A stretch of DNA of 64,000 nucleotides from Vicinamibacterales bacterium (GTDB lineage: Bacteria > Acidobacteriota > Vicinamibacteria > Vicinamibacterales > UBA2999): positions 37,128 to 101,127 of the forward strand of contig JAWKHS010000023.1 in NCBI GenBank assembly GCA_041394705.1. The letters are read 5' to 3'. Positions 28,341 through 36,398 of this stretch are shown here, one piece after another. How positions within the stretch are numbered: the stretch's first letter is position 1; every line of letters starts with the position of its first letter. Made by a program: the position numbers and the translations under genes. Under the pieces are notes generated by a model that did no database searches, had not been told where the DNA came from, and saw nothing but the letters and a program-made list of their open reading frames with translations.

Positions 28341-28435
28341 GTTCGCGCGGACGCGCCTTGGGCCGGCGGGTCGAGTGGCACGGCGCACGCTCACGCCGAC
28401 CGAGTGGATGCCGTGCTGAACGGGGAAGGGAGAGT

Positions 28436-28511
28436 TGGTGGCCAGGGACGGGATCGAACCGCCGACACCGTGATTTTCAGTCACGTGCTCTACCAACTGA
28501 GCTACCTGGCC
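28436..28511 (-). tRNA. tRNA-Phe (GAA)
   Basis: The minus strand folds into a 76-base cloverleaf. Acceptor arms GGCCAGG and CCTGGCC pair perfectly, followed by discriminator A and an encoded CCA. The D arm is GCTCAGTTGGTAGAGC. The anticodon stem CGTGA/TCACG encloses loop CTGAAAA with anticodon GAA. The T arm contains GGTTCGATCCC. It is a single tRNA gene between the TPM and PAP2 genes. Confidence 0.97.
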
Positions 28512-28546
28512 ACGGCCCGCGCCGGACGAGCCGGCACAGAAGACGA

Positions 28547-28552
28547 ACTATA
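28547..28552 (-). promoter_or_regulatory. Putative -10 box (TATAGT) of tRNA-Phe
   Basis: On the minus strand TATAGT lies 35 bases before the mature tRNA 5' end, leaving a precursor leader of about 28 bases. The upstream -35 region overlaps the end of the PAP2 gene and is weak. Confidence 0.4.
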
Positions 28553-28572
28553 ACACACGAAAATCCGTGATC

Positions 28573-29127
28573 TCAGGGCCTGAAGGTGACGCCGCCGGGC
28601 GCACGGGCGGGCTGCGGCGAGACCGACGGGGGAAACCCACCGAGGACGAGGAACGCGCACGCCGCGCCAAGGAGCGCGCCCGCGAGGACGTCGGACGGGT
28701 AGTGCACGCCGACGTACACCCGTGAATAGGCCATGGCCGTGGCCAGGGCCCAGAGCGGCACGCGGAGCGCCGGGAGCAGGGTGGTTCCGGCCAGGGCGCC
28801 GGCCACTGCGGTGGCGGCGTGCCCCGACGGGAACGACGGATCCGTGGACGGCACGGCTTCCACAGTGCGCGCGGCCACGAGGCCGGCGACATTCGGCCGG
28901 TCGCGGTGCACGAGCGGCTTCACGACGCCCACGGTCAAGCCGTAGGTGAGCGCGACGGCGAGGCACAGCCGCAACGCCGCGGGCCTGAGGCGCGGCACGG
29001 CCAGGGCCGCGGCGCCGGACAGGAACCAGATTCCAGGAAAATACCCGAGCCAGGTGACGCCACGCATCACCTGGTCGAGCCATGGCGCGTGCGCGCCGTT
29101 GATGGCCGTAAAGAGCGCCGTGTCCAC
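28573..29127 (-). CDS. PAP2-family membrane phosphatase
   Basis: 184 residues with about five membrane helices. All three acid-phosphatase signature parts are visible: KPLVHRDRP, PSGHAATAV and SRVYVGVHYPSD, which supply the Arg, Ser-Gly-His and Arg/His/Asp active-site residues. Likely substrates are lipid phosphates such as undecaprenyl pyrophosphate or phosphatidylglycerol phosphate. The GTG at 29127 (VDTALFTAINGAH) is the only start that yields a family-like N-terminus, 10 bases after the recA stop, so it is probably transcribed with recA. Its promoterless position behind recA is unusual but may be chance. Confidence 0.85.
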   Translation of the reverse strand: MDTALFTAINGAHAPWLDQVMRGVTWLGYFPGIWFLSGAAALAVPRLRPAALRLCLAVALTYGLTVGVVKPLVHRDRPNVAGLVAARTVEAVPSTDPSFPSGHAATAVAGALAGTTLLPALRVPLWALATAMAYSRVYVGVHYPSDVLAGALLGAACAFLVLGGFPPSVSPQPARAPGGVTFRP

Positions 29128-29137
29128 GGGCCGTCGG

Positions 29138-30166
<1,029 letters not shown>

Positions 30167-30226
30167 ACGTCGTCTCCGTCGGCAGGGGCGGCCGCCTTGC
30201 GCGGGGCCGCCGGTCGACGAAGACAG

Positions 30227-30255
30227 ATGCTATCGGCGCGCCAAGCGAAAGTCAA
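30227..30255 (-). promoter_or_regulatory. Strong sigma-70-like promoter of recA
   Basis: Read on the minus strand: TTGACT (30255-30250), a spacer of exactly 17 bases, then TAGCAT (30232-30227). It gives a leader of about 55 bases. This is one of the best consensus matches in the window. Confidence 0.75.
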
Positions 30256-30260
30256 GCGAA
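30242..30260. promoter_or_regulatory. Direct repeats overlapping the recA -35 box
   Basis: The plus-strand 8-mer CAAGCGAA occurs at 30242-30249 and 30253-30260, 11 bases apart, that is one helical turn, and brackets the -35 hexamer. This geometry is typical of a protein binding one face of DNA and could be the damage-response operator. The regulator is not identified. Confidence 0.45.
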
Positions 30261-30262
30261 AA

Positions 30263-30310
30263 TACGTGAACACTGAGAATGATTACCCTTATGAATCAGT
30301 GGTTTACGTG
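30263..30310. promoter_or_regulatory. AT-rich interrupted palindrome upstream of recA
   Basis: TACGTGAACACTGA (30263-30276) and TCAGTGGTTTACGTG (30296-30310) form an inverted repeat with one offset base, separated by 19 AT-rich bases. It lies between recA and the divergent YdjM-like gene and could serve either as an operator or as part of the plus-strand promoter. Confidence 0.45.
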
Positions 30311-30415
30311 ACAGACGGACTTTCGCCCCAGAACACCGGGCCGGCCACGGATGGCAAGACCGGCCATGCCGGTGGTTGACCGGCGGCGCAGGGCGTGCGT
30401 ACCTAGGGCGCTGAT

Positions 30416-30976
30416 ATGCCCAGCCCGATCGGCCATGCCCTGGGCGGCGCCATCGTCGGCGCGCTCCTGGCCCCGGCATCGCCGCCCCGGGAACTTGCCC
30501 GCCGCCACCCGGCGGCCGCGCTCCTCGCCTCGACGACCGTCGCCGTCGCCGCCGTCGCGGCGTGTCTGCCCGACGTGGACTTCCTCTGGGGCCGCCACAA
30601 CATGGAGACGCACAGCGTGGGCGCGGCGGCCGCCGCGGCGGCCGCCGTGTGGGTGTGGCGCCGCGAACGGCGGCTCGCGCTCGCGGTCGGTCTCGCGTGG
30701 CTGACGCACGTCGCCTTCGACTGGCTCGGGTCCGACGACACGCCGCCGCTCGGCGTCATGGCGCTCTGGCCGCTGTCGTCGGCCTTCTACTTCGCCGACG
30801 CGTACGTGTTCGCGGCGATCTCGCGCCGCTACTGGCTGCCCGGCTTCGCGGCGCACAACGCCTGGGCGGTCGTCAGGGAACTCGCGATCCTCACGCCGGT
30901 CGCCGCCGCTGCGGTCGCGCTGCGGACGTGGCCGGCCCGGCGGCGTCCGGCCATCAGAACTGGAACAGGTAGTTGA
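30416..30976 (+). CDS. YdjM/DUF457-like membrane metal-dependent hydrolase
   Basis: 186 residues with about five hydrophobic helices. Family motifs are visible: PSPIGHALGG at the start, ACLPDVDFLWGRHNMETHS (putative metal site) near residues 46-66, and WLTHVAFDWLGSDDTPPLG followed by LWPLS. The YdjM family (formerly YbcI/DUF457) is predicted to be a membrane-bound hydrolase acting on lipids, but substrates are not established. Its last 23 bases overlap the 3' end of the convergent DUF5916 gene. Confidence 0.8.
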   Translation: MPSPIGHALGGAIVGALLAPASPPRELARRHPAAALLASTTVAVAAVAACLPDVDFLWGRHNMETHSVGAAAAAAAAVWVWRRERRLALAVGLAWLTHVAFDWLGSDDTPPLGVMALWPLSSAFYFADAYVFAAISRRYWLPGFAAHNAWAVVRELAILTPVAAAAVALRTWPARRRPAIRTGTGS

Positions 30977-33158
30977 CCTTCAGGGTCAACGAGCGGGAGA
31001 TCGGCGCCAGCTGGCCCCGGGAGCGGTCGGTCTCGTTGTAGACCAGGAAGACGTCCGTGCCCGGTTTGGGAATCCAGTTCACGCGGACGTTCGAGGACAC
31101 CTGCCGCGTGTCGTGGTTGTACTGGAACAGCGTCAGGAACGCGAGGTCGTTCCGGGGCGAGTACTGCACGCGGCTGGACACCACGTGGGTCGTGAAGGCG
31201 GCCGCCGGGAGGCGCACCCAGTTCGCGGTGTACGCGGCGGTCGCGCCCAGGCCGCGCATGAACTTCCAGGTGAAGTTCGTCTGCAGCGATCGGCGGTCGC
31301 CGTCGAAGAAGCCGCCGGCGGTGACCGTCGTGTCGAGCTGCAGGTGGCGGCGCCGGAACGAGTCGGCCTTCAGCATCCACTCGCCGAAGCGATAGGTGGC
31401 CGGGGCCAGGATGATGTCGCCGCGCAGGCGGAACGGCTCGACGAGGTTCTCCATGGTGTCGGTGAACCCGAGTTCGAGTGCGTCTCCGGTCTCGAAGTCC
31501 GTGCGCAGCAACACGCTCCGGTCGCGCGTCGCGGGCACGCCGGCGGTGTCGGTGATGTAGCCCAGCGTCCCGGTGAGGTGCACCTGGCGGATCCGCCGCA
31601 CGTCGGGCCGTGGGCTCCAGCGCGCCGTCGCCGTGTGCTGCAGGCTGTCGGGGCGGAGCACGAAGCCCACGCCCGGCGCAAACGACTCGCCGAGTCCGAG
31701 GAACGTGTAGCCGTAGCCATGGCGGTCCGTCTCGTACGCGAGCCGCCCGTAACCACCGCCGCGCCCGCGGCCGCCCCCGTTCCGGTCGACGAGCGCGCCC
31801 CAGCTCTCGATCTGCCACGGCCGTCCCAGGTAGAACGCCGCGTCCGCTCCGACGACGCGGTTGAACCCGCCGCCGCCCTCGATGTTCGTGACGAGCGCGC
31901 CGACGCTCGAGCGACCGAGGACGTCGCGCTTGACGCGGACCACGGCGAAATTCTGGGATGGCGTCGCGCTGGCGGCGTCCGCGTCGGTCTGGAGGACCAT
32001 CGCGCCCACGGTCGTCCGGCCCTGTCGTCCCGACAGGCGGGCGCCGCCCAGGATGGGCAGCGGCGTGCCCGCGTCCGAGAGCCCGATCCGGCGCGTGAAG
32101 ACCAGGTCGGCCTGGCGGGGCACGCCGAAGCGGAACGCCTGCTGGCCCTCGAGGAAGAACTGCCGCTTCTCCGGAAAGAACAGCGAGAAGCGGGTCAGGT
32201 TCACCTGCTGGACGTCCACCTCTTCCTGCGCGAAGTCGGTGTGGACCGTGAAGTCGGCCGTGATGCCGCTGGTGACCGACCACTTGGCGTCCAGGCCCAC
32301 GTCGCGCCGGTGACGCACGGTGCCCGCATCGCCGTAGGAGGCGGTCCTCCCGCCCAGCACGTACGGGAGCAGCTGGACGTTGCGGCCCGGCCTGACGTCA
32401 TCGAGGCCGTGCAGGTGGCCGAGCTCGGCGGGCCGGTACCACGTCGAGTCGTTCGGCACGAACGGCCAGGTGACCTCCTCGTTCTTTCGCGGGATGTTCC
32501 GCTTGAAGCCGATGCCGAACACGACCGGCGTCCCGGGCGCCGGCGGATCGAAGCGGAGCGAGGCGAACGGGACCGCGAACTCCACCTCGTACCCGTCGTC
32601 GAGCACGCGGCCCTTCGCATTCCAGACGGCGTCCCAGTCGTGGTTGCGCGTGCTGGTCGACTCGCCGGTCTGGAGCAGGTCCTCGACGAGGCCGTTGGCG
32701 TTGCTGATGAGCTGCACGGCCGTCCGATGGCCGTGATACGCGTCGATCATCACGGAGACGAGCTCGTCGGCGCCGCCGCCCTCGTCGCGGAACATCGACC
32801 GAATCTTCATCTTCTCCGGCTCGTGATCCCACGCGCGGAATCCGACCCACAGCGTGCGGCCGTCGTGGAGCACGCGCACCTCGGTCCGCTCGCTCGCCGG
32901 CAGCCCTTCGTTCCGCTGGCCCTGGTACAGATCGTCGATCGGAGTGGCGCGGCCCCAGTCGGGCTCGTCCAGGTGCCCGTCCAATACGAGTGGGTCGGTC
33001 GCGTGGAGTGCCGTAACGTCCCAGTCGCGGCCCCTGAGGCGGCGCACCCGCTCGGCCCGCGGCAAGGTCACGAGCGTGGCCGGATCGGGCGCCTGGGCCG
33101 CGGCGGCCGCGGCCAGGAGGTGGACCACCAGTCCCGCGACGAGTCCCCGCCGTACCAT
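30954..33158 (-). CDS. DUF5916 outer-membrane protein with N-terminal CBM9-like domain
   Basis: 734 residues. After a signal peptide ending AAAQAP, residues about 45-235 form a CBM9-like sugar-binding fold (DPLVLDGHLDEPDWGRATPI, then TEVRVLHDGRTLWVGFRAWD), followed by the DUF5916 region with FFPEKRQFFLEGQQAFRFG and ADLVFTRRIGLSD. The remainder is strongly beta-stranded and ends VNYLFQF, with a terminal Phe as in outer-membrane barrels. Proteins of this family are common in Bacteroidota and Acidobacteriota; function unknown. Transcription may start only about 5 bases before the ATG (TAGACT at 33175-33170, minus strand). Confidence 0.85.
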   Translation of the reverse strand: MVRRGLVAGLVVHLLAAAAAAQAPDPATLVTLPRAERVRRLRGRDWDVTALHATDPLVLDGHLDEPDWGRATPIDDLYQGQRNEGLPASERTEVRVLHDGRTLWVGFRAWDHEPEKMKIRSMFRDEGGGADELVSVMIDAYHGHRTAVQLISNANGLVEDLLQTGESTSTRNHDWDAVWNAKGRVLDDGYEVEFAVPFASLRFDPPAPGTPVVFGIGFKRNIPRKNEEVTWPFVPNDSTWYRPAELGHLHGLDDVRPGRNVQLLPYVLGGRTASYGDAGTVRHRRDVGLDAKWSVTSGITADFTVHTDFAQEEVDVQQVNLTRFSLFFPEKRQFFLEGQQAFRFGVPRQADLVFTRRIGLSDAGTPLPILGGARLSGRQGRTTVGAMVLQTDADAASATPSQNFAVVRVKRDVLGRSSVGALVTNIEGGGGFNRVVGADAAFYLGRPWQIESWGALVDRNGGGRGRGGGYGRLAYETDRHGYGYTFLGLGESFAPGVGFVLRPDSLQHTATARWSPRPDVRRIRQVHLTGTLGYITDTAGVPATRDRSVLLRTDFETGDALELGFTDTMENLVEPFRLRGDIILAPATYRFGEWMLKADSFRRRHLQLDTTVTAGGFFDGDRRSLQTNFTWKFMRGLGATAAYTANWVRLPAAAFTTHVVSSRVQYSPRNDLAFLTLFQYNHDTRQVSSNVRVNWIPKPGTDVFLVYNETDRSRGQLAPISRSLTLKVNYLFQF

Positions 33159-33209
33159 GCCGCGGCGGCAGTCTAGCGTCCCGGTTCGGGCGCGGTTGTC
33201 AGGGGGTGT

Positions 33210-33992
33210 CTACCGGCCGGACGGCTTGGCGAAGTACAGGCCGACGGTGCTCGAGTCGGTCATGTCCTTGCCCTCGTATTGCCAGGTGCGCCGGTACTCG
33301 ATGTGTGCGACCACCCTGGCATTGGCCGGGATCGTCACGGGCGTGGCGAGCGTCACGGCGTGAGGCTGCCCGGCGACCCATTCGGCCAGCGGCCTGGTGC
33401 TCCCGTCGGGCAGCTTCACGGCGAGCGTCGCCGTGCGCACGATGGGCGGCGTGCCGGGCAGCAGGTCCACCGCGGCGATGGCCTTGCCCGCGGCGCCCCC
33501 GACGGCGAACTCGACGTCGTGCCCGGCCGAGTTGGAAGCGCCCGGCAGGGTGAAGGGCGCGGGCATCGGGAGCGCCACATCCGGCGAGCCCGAACCCCAG
33601 TCGTTCACCAGCGCCATCGGCGGAGGGTTGTGGGCGGCGTCGCCGCGGGGCGAACCGCCCGTGGCCCAGACCAGGATCGTGTCGAGTTCGCGCGGCGTCA
33701 GCCGGTAGTTGTGCCACGGCTTCGGCTCTTCGCTCAGGAGCTCCAGCCGCATCGACTCGCCCCACGGCGCGGCGTCGTCATAGGACATGAGGGACATCGG
33801 CGCGACGCCGCCGTCCACGTGGCAGCGCCCGCAGTGTTCCTTGAAGAGCGGGAACAGGTCCTCGTTGTAGCGATACTTCGACGTGATCGCCTTGTGCGCC
33901 TCGCCAGGCGCCGACGAGAGCATCAGCGCGACGCCCAGGGCCACGGCCGACGCCGCCAGCCCGCGGGAGAACCAGGAGGTGCGCGGAGTCAT
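33210..33992 (-). CDS. Exported monoheme cytochrome c-like protein
   Basis: 260 residues. Signal peptide (about 1-32), then LFPLFKEHCGRCHVDGGVAP with the heme c site Cys54, Cys57, His58. The domain continues to ELDTILVWATGGSPRGDA, the usual end of cytochrome domains found beside copper type II monooxygenases; a possible distal Met lies in VAPMSLMSYDD. The C-terminal half is beta-rich (ANARVVAHIEYRRTWQYEGK) and unassigned. Its start overlaps the stop of the heavy-metal-binding-domain gene (ATGA), so the two are translationally coupled. Maturation would need the Ccm system at 40190-47574. Confidence 0.75.
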   Translation of the reverse strand: MTPRTSWFSRGLAASAVALGVALMLSSAPGEAHKAITSKYRYNEDLFPLFKEHCGRCHVDGGVAPMSLMSYDDAAPWGESMRLELLSEEPKPWHNYRLTPRELDTILVWATGGSPRGDAAHNPPPMALVNDWGSGSPDVALPMPAPFTLPGASNSAGHDVEFAVGGAAGKAIAAVDLLPGTPPIVRTATLAVKLPDGSTRPLAEWVAGQPHAVTLATPVTIPANARVVAHIEYRRTWQYEGKDMTDSSTVGLYFAKPSGR

Positions 33993-35134
33993 CGGGATTC
34001 TCCGAACAGGGTCTCCAGCTCGGACACGGCCTTCACCAGGGCCCTGGTGCCCACTTCGACGTCCTCGCGATTGCCGAGGTCGCCCGCGGCGTCGAGCCGG
34101 AAGGCGGCCAGCACGATCTGGCGCGTGGCGGCTTCGACGGCCACGCGGCGGGGCTCGGGAAACTCCCGCGCGAAGAGTTCCAGGGCCAGCGCCAGGTCCT
34201 TCGCTTGGAGCGCCGGCACCCAGATTTCCGAGAAGGCGCCGCGATCGGTGATCGACTGCACCGAGTCGCGCCGCTCCACCAGCATCTTGAGCACGCCCGG
34301 CGCCTCGTCTGGAATCTCCTGCATGAGGCGCGTCGCCGGGTCGAGCGCGTCCGTGGTACTCGCCACCGAATACTCCGCGAACGTGAAGTCGAAGCGCTGC
34401 TCCTTGCCGCCGGTGTCGAACACGGCCTGCACGGTCAGCGCGGCCGGCAGCGGCACGGTGTCGAACGTGGCTTCGAGGTACGGTCCATCGGACGACGGCT
34501 TCAGCGGCACGGCGAGGACCTCACGCGTGGCGTACGTCTTGGGATCGGTCTCTTCCTTCAGGACGAGCCGGGCCTTCGTCGCCGCGATCTTCTCGGCGGG
34601 CAGCGCCTTCGTGAAGTCGTCGTAGAGATACAGGCGGAACACCCCGGGCGACGGATAGACGCCCTCGAGGTGGTGCCAGCTGTCAGCCGCCATGAAGAAC
34701 TGGCCGCCGTACTGCGCGTTGTGGTTGCCGTGCGCCAGGGATGCCTCGGTCCGGACCGCCTTGGTGCCGTCCGCGCACGTCTGCGGTTCGATGAGGTCCT
34801 TGTCCAGGCCCGAGCAGCGCCACGCGATAGAGACCGTGATCGGGCCGAGCGTTCGCCCGCAGATCGGACACGTGCCGGGTGCGTGCTCCGAGACCACCGA
34901 GTGGATGGGGCACGTGTACACCTGGTCGAGCCGTTTCGGCTCCAGGTCCATGTGGCAGATCGGGCAGGTGCCTTCCTTGTCCGAGACCTGATCGCCGTGC
35001 ATCGGGCAGACGTAGACGAGCGGCGGCAGTTCCTGCTCCTGCTCCTGCGCGTGCCCATGGGACGACGTGAGCGGCGAGGTCAGGAGGCAGCCCAGGACCA
35101 GCACGACACGAACGGCGATTCCCGGACGAGGCAT
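33989..35134 (-). CDS. Exported protein with two heavy-metal-binding domains
   Basis: 381 residues. Signal peptide (about 1-28), then two consecutive small metal-binding domains of the kind found at the N-terminus of some CusB and copper ATPase proteins: YVCPMHG with TCPICHMDLEP (Cys43, Cys57, Cys60) and YTCPIHS with TCPICGRTLGP (Cys75, Cys89, Cys92). The remaining 280 residues are unlike an efflux adaptor; they contain GNHNAQYGGQFFMAADSWHH, beta-rich segments and a helical C-terminus. It is coupled to a monoheme cytochrome gene, so a role in periplasmic copper handling or redox sensing is plausible but unproven. A TATCAT hexamer 7 bases before the ATG suggests a leaderless mRNA. Confidence 0.75.
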   Translation of the reverse strand: MPRPGIAVRVVLVLGCLLTSPLTSSHGHAQEQEQELPPLVYVCPMHGDQVSDKEGTCPICHMDLEPKRLDQVYTCPIHSVVSEHAPGTCPICGRTLGPITVSIAWRCSGLDKDLIEPQTCADGTKAVRTEASLAHGNHNAQYGGQFFMAADSWHHLEGVYPSPGVFRLYLYDDFTKALPAEKIAATKARLVLKEETDPKTYATREVLAVPLKPSSDGPYLEATFDTVPLPAALTVQAVFDTGGKEQRFDFTFAEYSVASTTDALDPATRLMQEIPDEAPGVLKMLVERRDSVQSITDRGAFSEIWVPALQAKDLALALELFAREFPEPRRVAVEAATRQIVLAAFRLDAAGDLGNREDVEVGTRALVKAVSELETLFGESR

Positions 35135-35141
35135 GCTCCGG

Positions 35142-35147
35142 ATGATA
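35142..35147 (-). promoter_or_regulatory. Putative -10 box (TATCAT) of heavy-metal-domain gene
   Basis: On the minus strand TATCAT ends 7 bases before the ATG at 35134, with no room for a Shine-Dalgarno sequence. Position accurate to about one base. Confidence 0.4.
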
Positions 35148-35193
35148 GCGCGTCGGCCGCGGAAGCGGCACCCCCGGATGGCCTGGACGGCGC

Positions 35194-35199
35194 TATGAT
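35194..35199 (+). promoter_or_regulatory. Putative -10 box (TATGAT) of phosphotriesterase-like gene
   Basis: TATGAT ends 8 bases before the ATG at 35208, again a near-leaderless arrangement. It diverges from the minus-strand box at 35142-35147. Confidence 0.4.
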
Positions 35200-35207
35200 G
35201 CCGCTCC

Positions 35208-36236
35208 ATGAAACGGCTCAGCCGCCGCACCGCCCTCGCGGTCCTGGGCGCGGGCGTGCTCGCGCCACGCGTCGCCCTGGCGCGACAGGCCGCCGGACGC
35301 CGCGTGATCCGCACGCTGTCGGGCGACCTCGATCCCGCCGCCCTCCGCGGCAGCGTGCTCTTCCACGAGCACCTCTCGATGCGGTTTCCGCTCGACGCGG
35401 CCGCCCACTTCACCGACGACGTCGGGATGATGGTGGACGAGGCGCGCGCGGCGAAGGCGGAGGGCATCGGCCTCATCGTCGACGGGGGCCATCCAGACAT
35501 GCACCGCTCGCTCGACGCCCTCACTCGGATCACCCGCGAGAGCGGGCTGCCCGTGGTGGCCGGCGGCGGCTTCTACATGCAGCGCTCGTACCCCGCCGAG
35601 GTGGAGGCGTCGTCGGCCGATCGCATCGCCGAGATGCTCACGGCCGAGGCGGCCCGCGACCGGCTCGGCGCCTTCGGCGAGATCGGGCAGCAGGGGGGCG
35701 TGCTGACCCCGACCGAGACCAAGGTGCTGCAGGCCGTCGCGAAGGCGCAGCAGGCGACCGGGCTGCCAATCTTCACGCACAACCCGTATCTCGGGATCCG
35801 GACCGGCGCCGCCGACATCCCGCGCGAGGCCGCGCTCAGGCAGCTCGACGTGCTGGAGGCCGCCGGCGCCACGCTGTCGGCCCTCGCGATCGGCCACGTC
35901 TGCTGCCATCACGATCCCAGGGCCGAGGTGGCGATCGCCGTGGCGAAGCGGGGCGCCTTCGTGGGCTTCGATCGCGTCACGCTGGCGCTCGAGCCGGACG
36001 CCGACAAGGTCGTGGCGATCATGGCCCTCGTGGAGGCCGGCTACGCGGATCAGCTGCTGCTCTCGTCGGACTTCGCCTCGGCGCGGTCGCTCAAGAAGAA
36101 CGGCGGCGCCGGCCTCGCGCAAACGGTCACGGTCTTCGGGCCGATGCTGCGGAAGGCCGGGCTGCCCGAGGCCACGCTGACCCGCATCCTCACCGAGAAC
36201 CCGAAGCGCTTCCTGGCCTGCACGCCCCGCGTCTGA
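35208..36236 (+). CDS. Tat-exported phosphotriesterase-family (PHP-type) amidohydrolase
   Basis: 342 residues. The N-terminus MKRLSRRTALAVLGAGV is a twin-arginine signal. The metal site of the phosphotriesterase family is complete: His53 and His55 in FHEHLS, a bridging Glu in AFGEIGQQGG (Glu as in the E. coli PHP protein rather than carbamylated Lys), His in IFTHNPYLG, His in AIGHVCCHH, and Asp in LLLSSDFA. The C-terminal ENPKRFLA is the family's usual end. Many PHP-type members hydrolyse lactones or have unknown substrates, so true phosphotriesterase activity should not be assumed. Confidence 0.85.
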   Translation: MKRLSRRTALAVLGAGVLAPRVALARQAAGRRVIRTLSGDLDPAALRGSVLFHEHLSMRFPLDAAAHFTDDVGMMVDEARAAKAEGIGLIVDGGHPDMHRSLDALTRITRESGLPVVAGGGFYMQRSYPAEVEASSADRIAEMLTAEAARDRLGAFGEIGQQGGVLTPTETKVLQAVAKAQQATGLPIFTHNPYLGIRTGAADIPREAALRQLDVLEAAGATLSALAIGHVCCHHDPRAEVAIAVAKRGAFVGFDRVTLALEPDADKVVAIMALVEAGYADQLLLSSDFASARSLKKNGGAGLAQTVTVFGPMLRKAGLPEATLTRILTENPKRFLACTPRV

Positions 36237-36320
36237 CGCATCGCGCGGCCCGCCGGAGGGCCGCCCCGGCGAGCGCGGCGCGCGGACGCGCTGGGCACGC
36301 GTGCCACAGGCACACCGGCG

Positions 36321-36349
36321 TTGACATCGCCTGGCGGTGGGCAATAATC
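36321..36349 (+). promoter_or_regulatory. Sigma-70-like promoter of class V aminotransferase gene
   Basis: Consensus -35 TTGACA (36321-36326) is followed after 16-18 bases by AATAATCC, which offers overlapping -10 choices (36343-36350). The leader of roughly 40 bases ends in a strong Shine-Dalgarno GGAAGGAGG before the ATG at 36399. Confidence 0.65.
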
Positions 36350-36398
36350 CCGCGATCCCCGGGCACGGCCGCCCGGCCCAGTGCGGAAGGAGGCGTCC

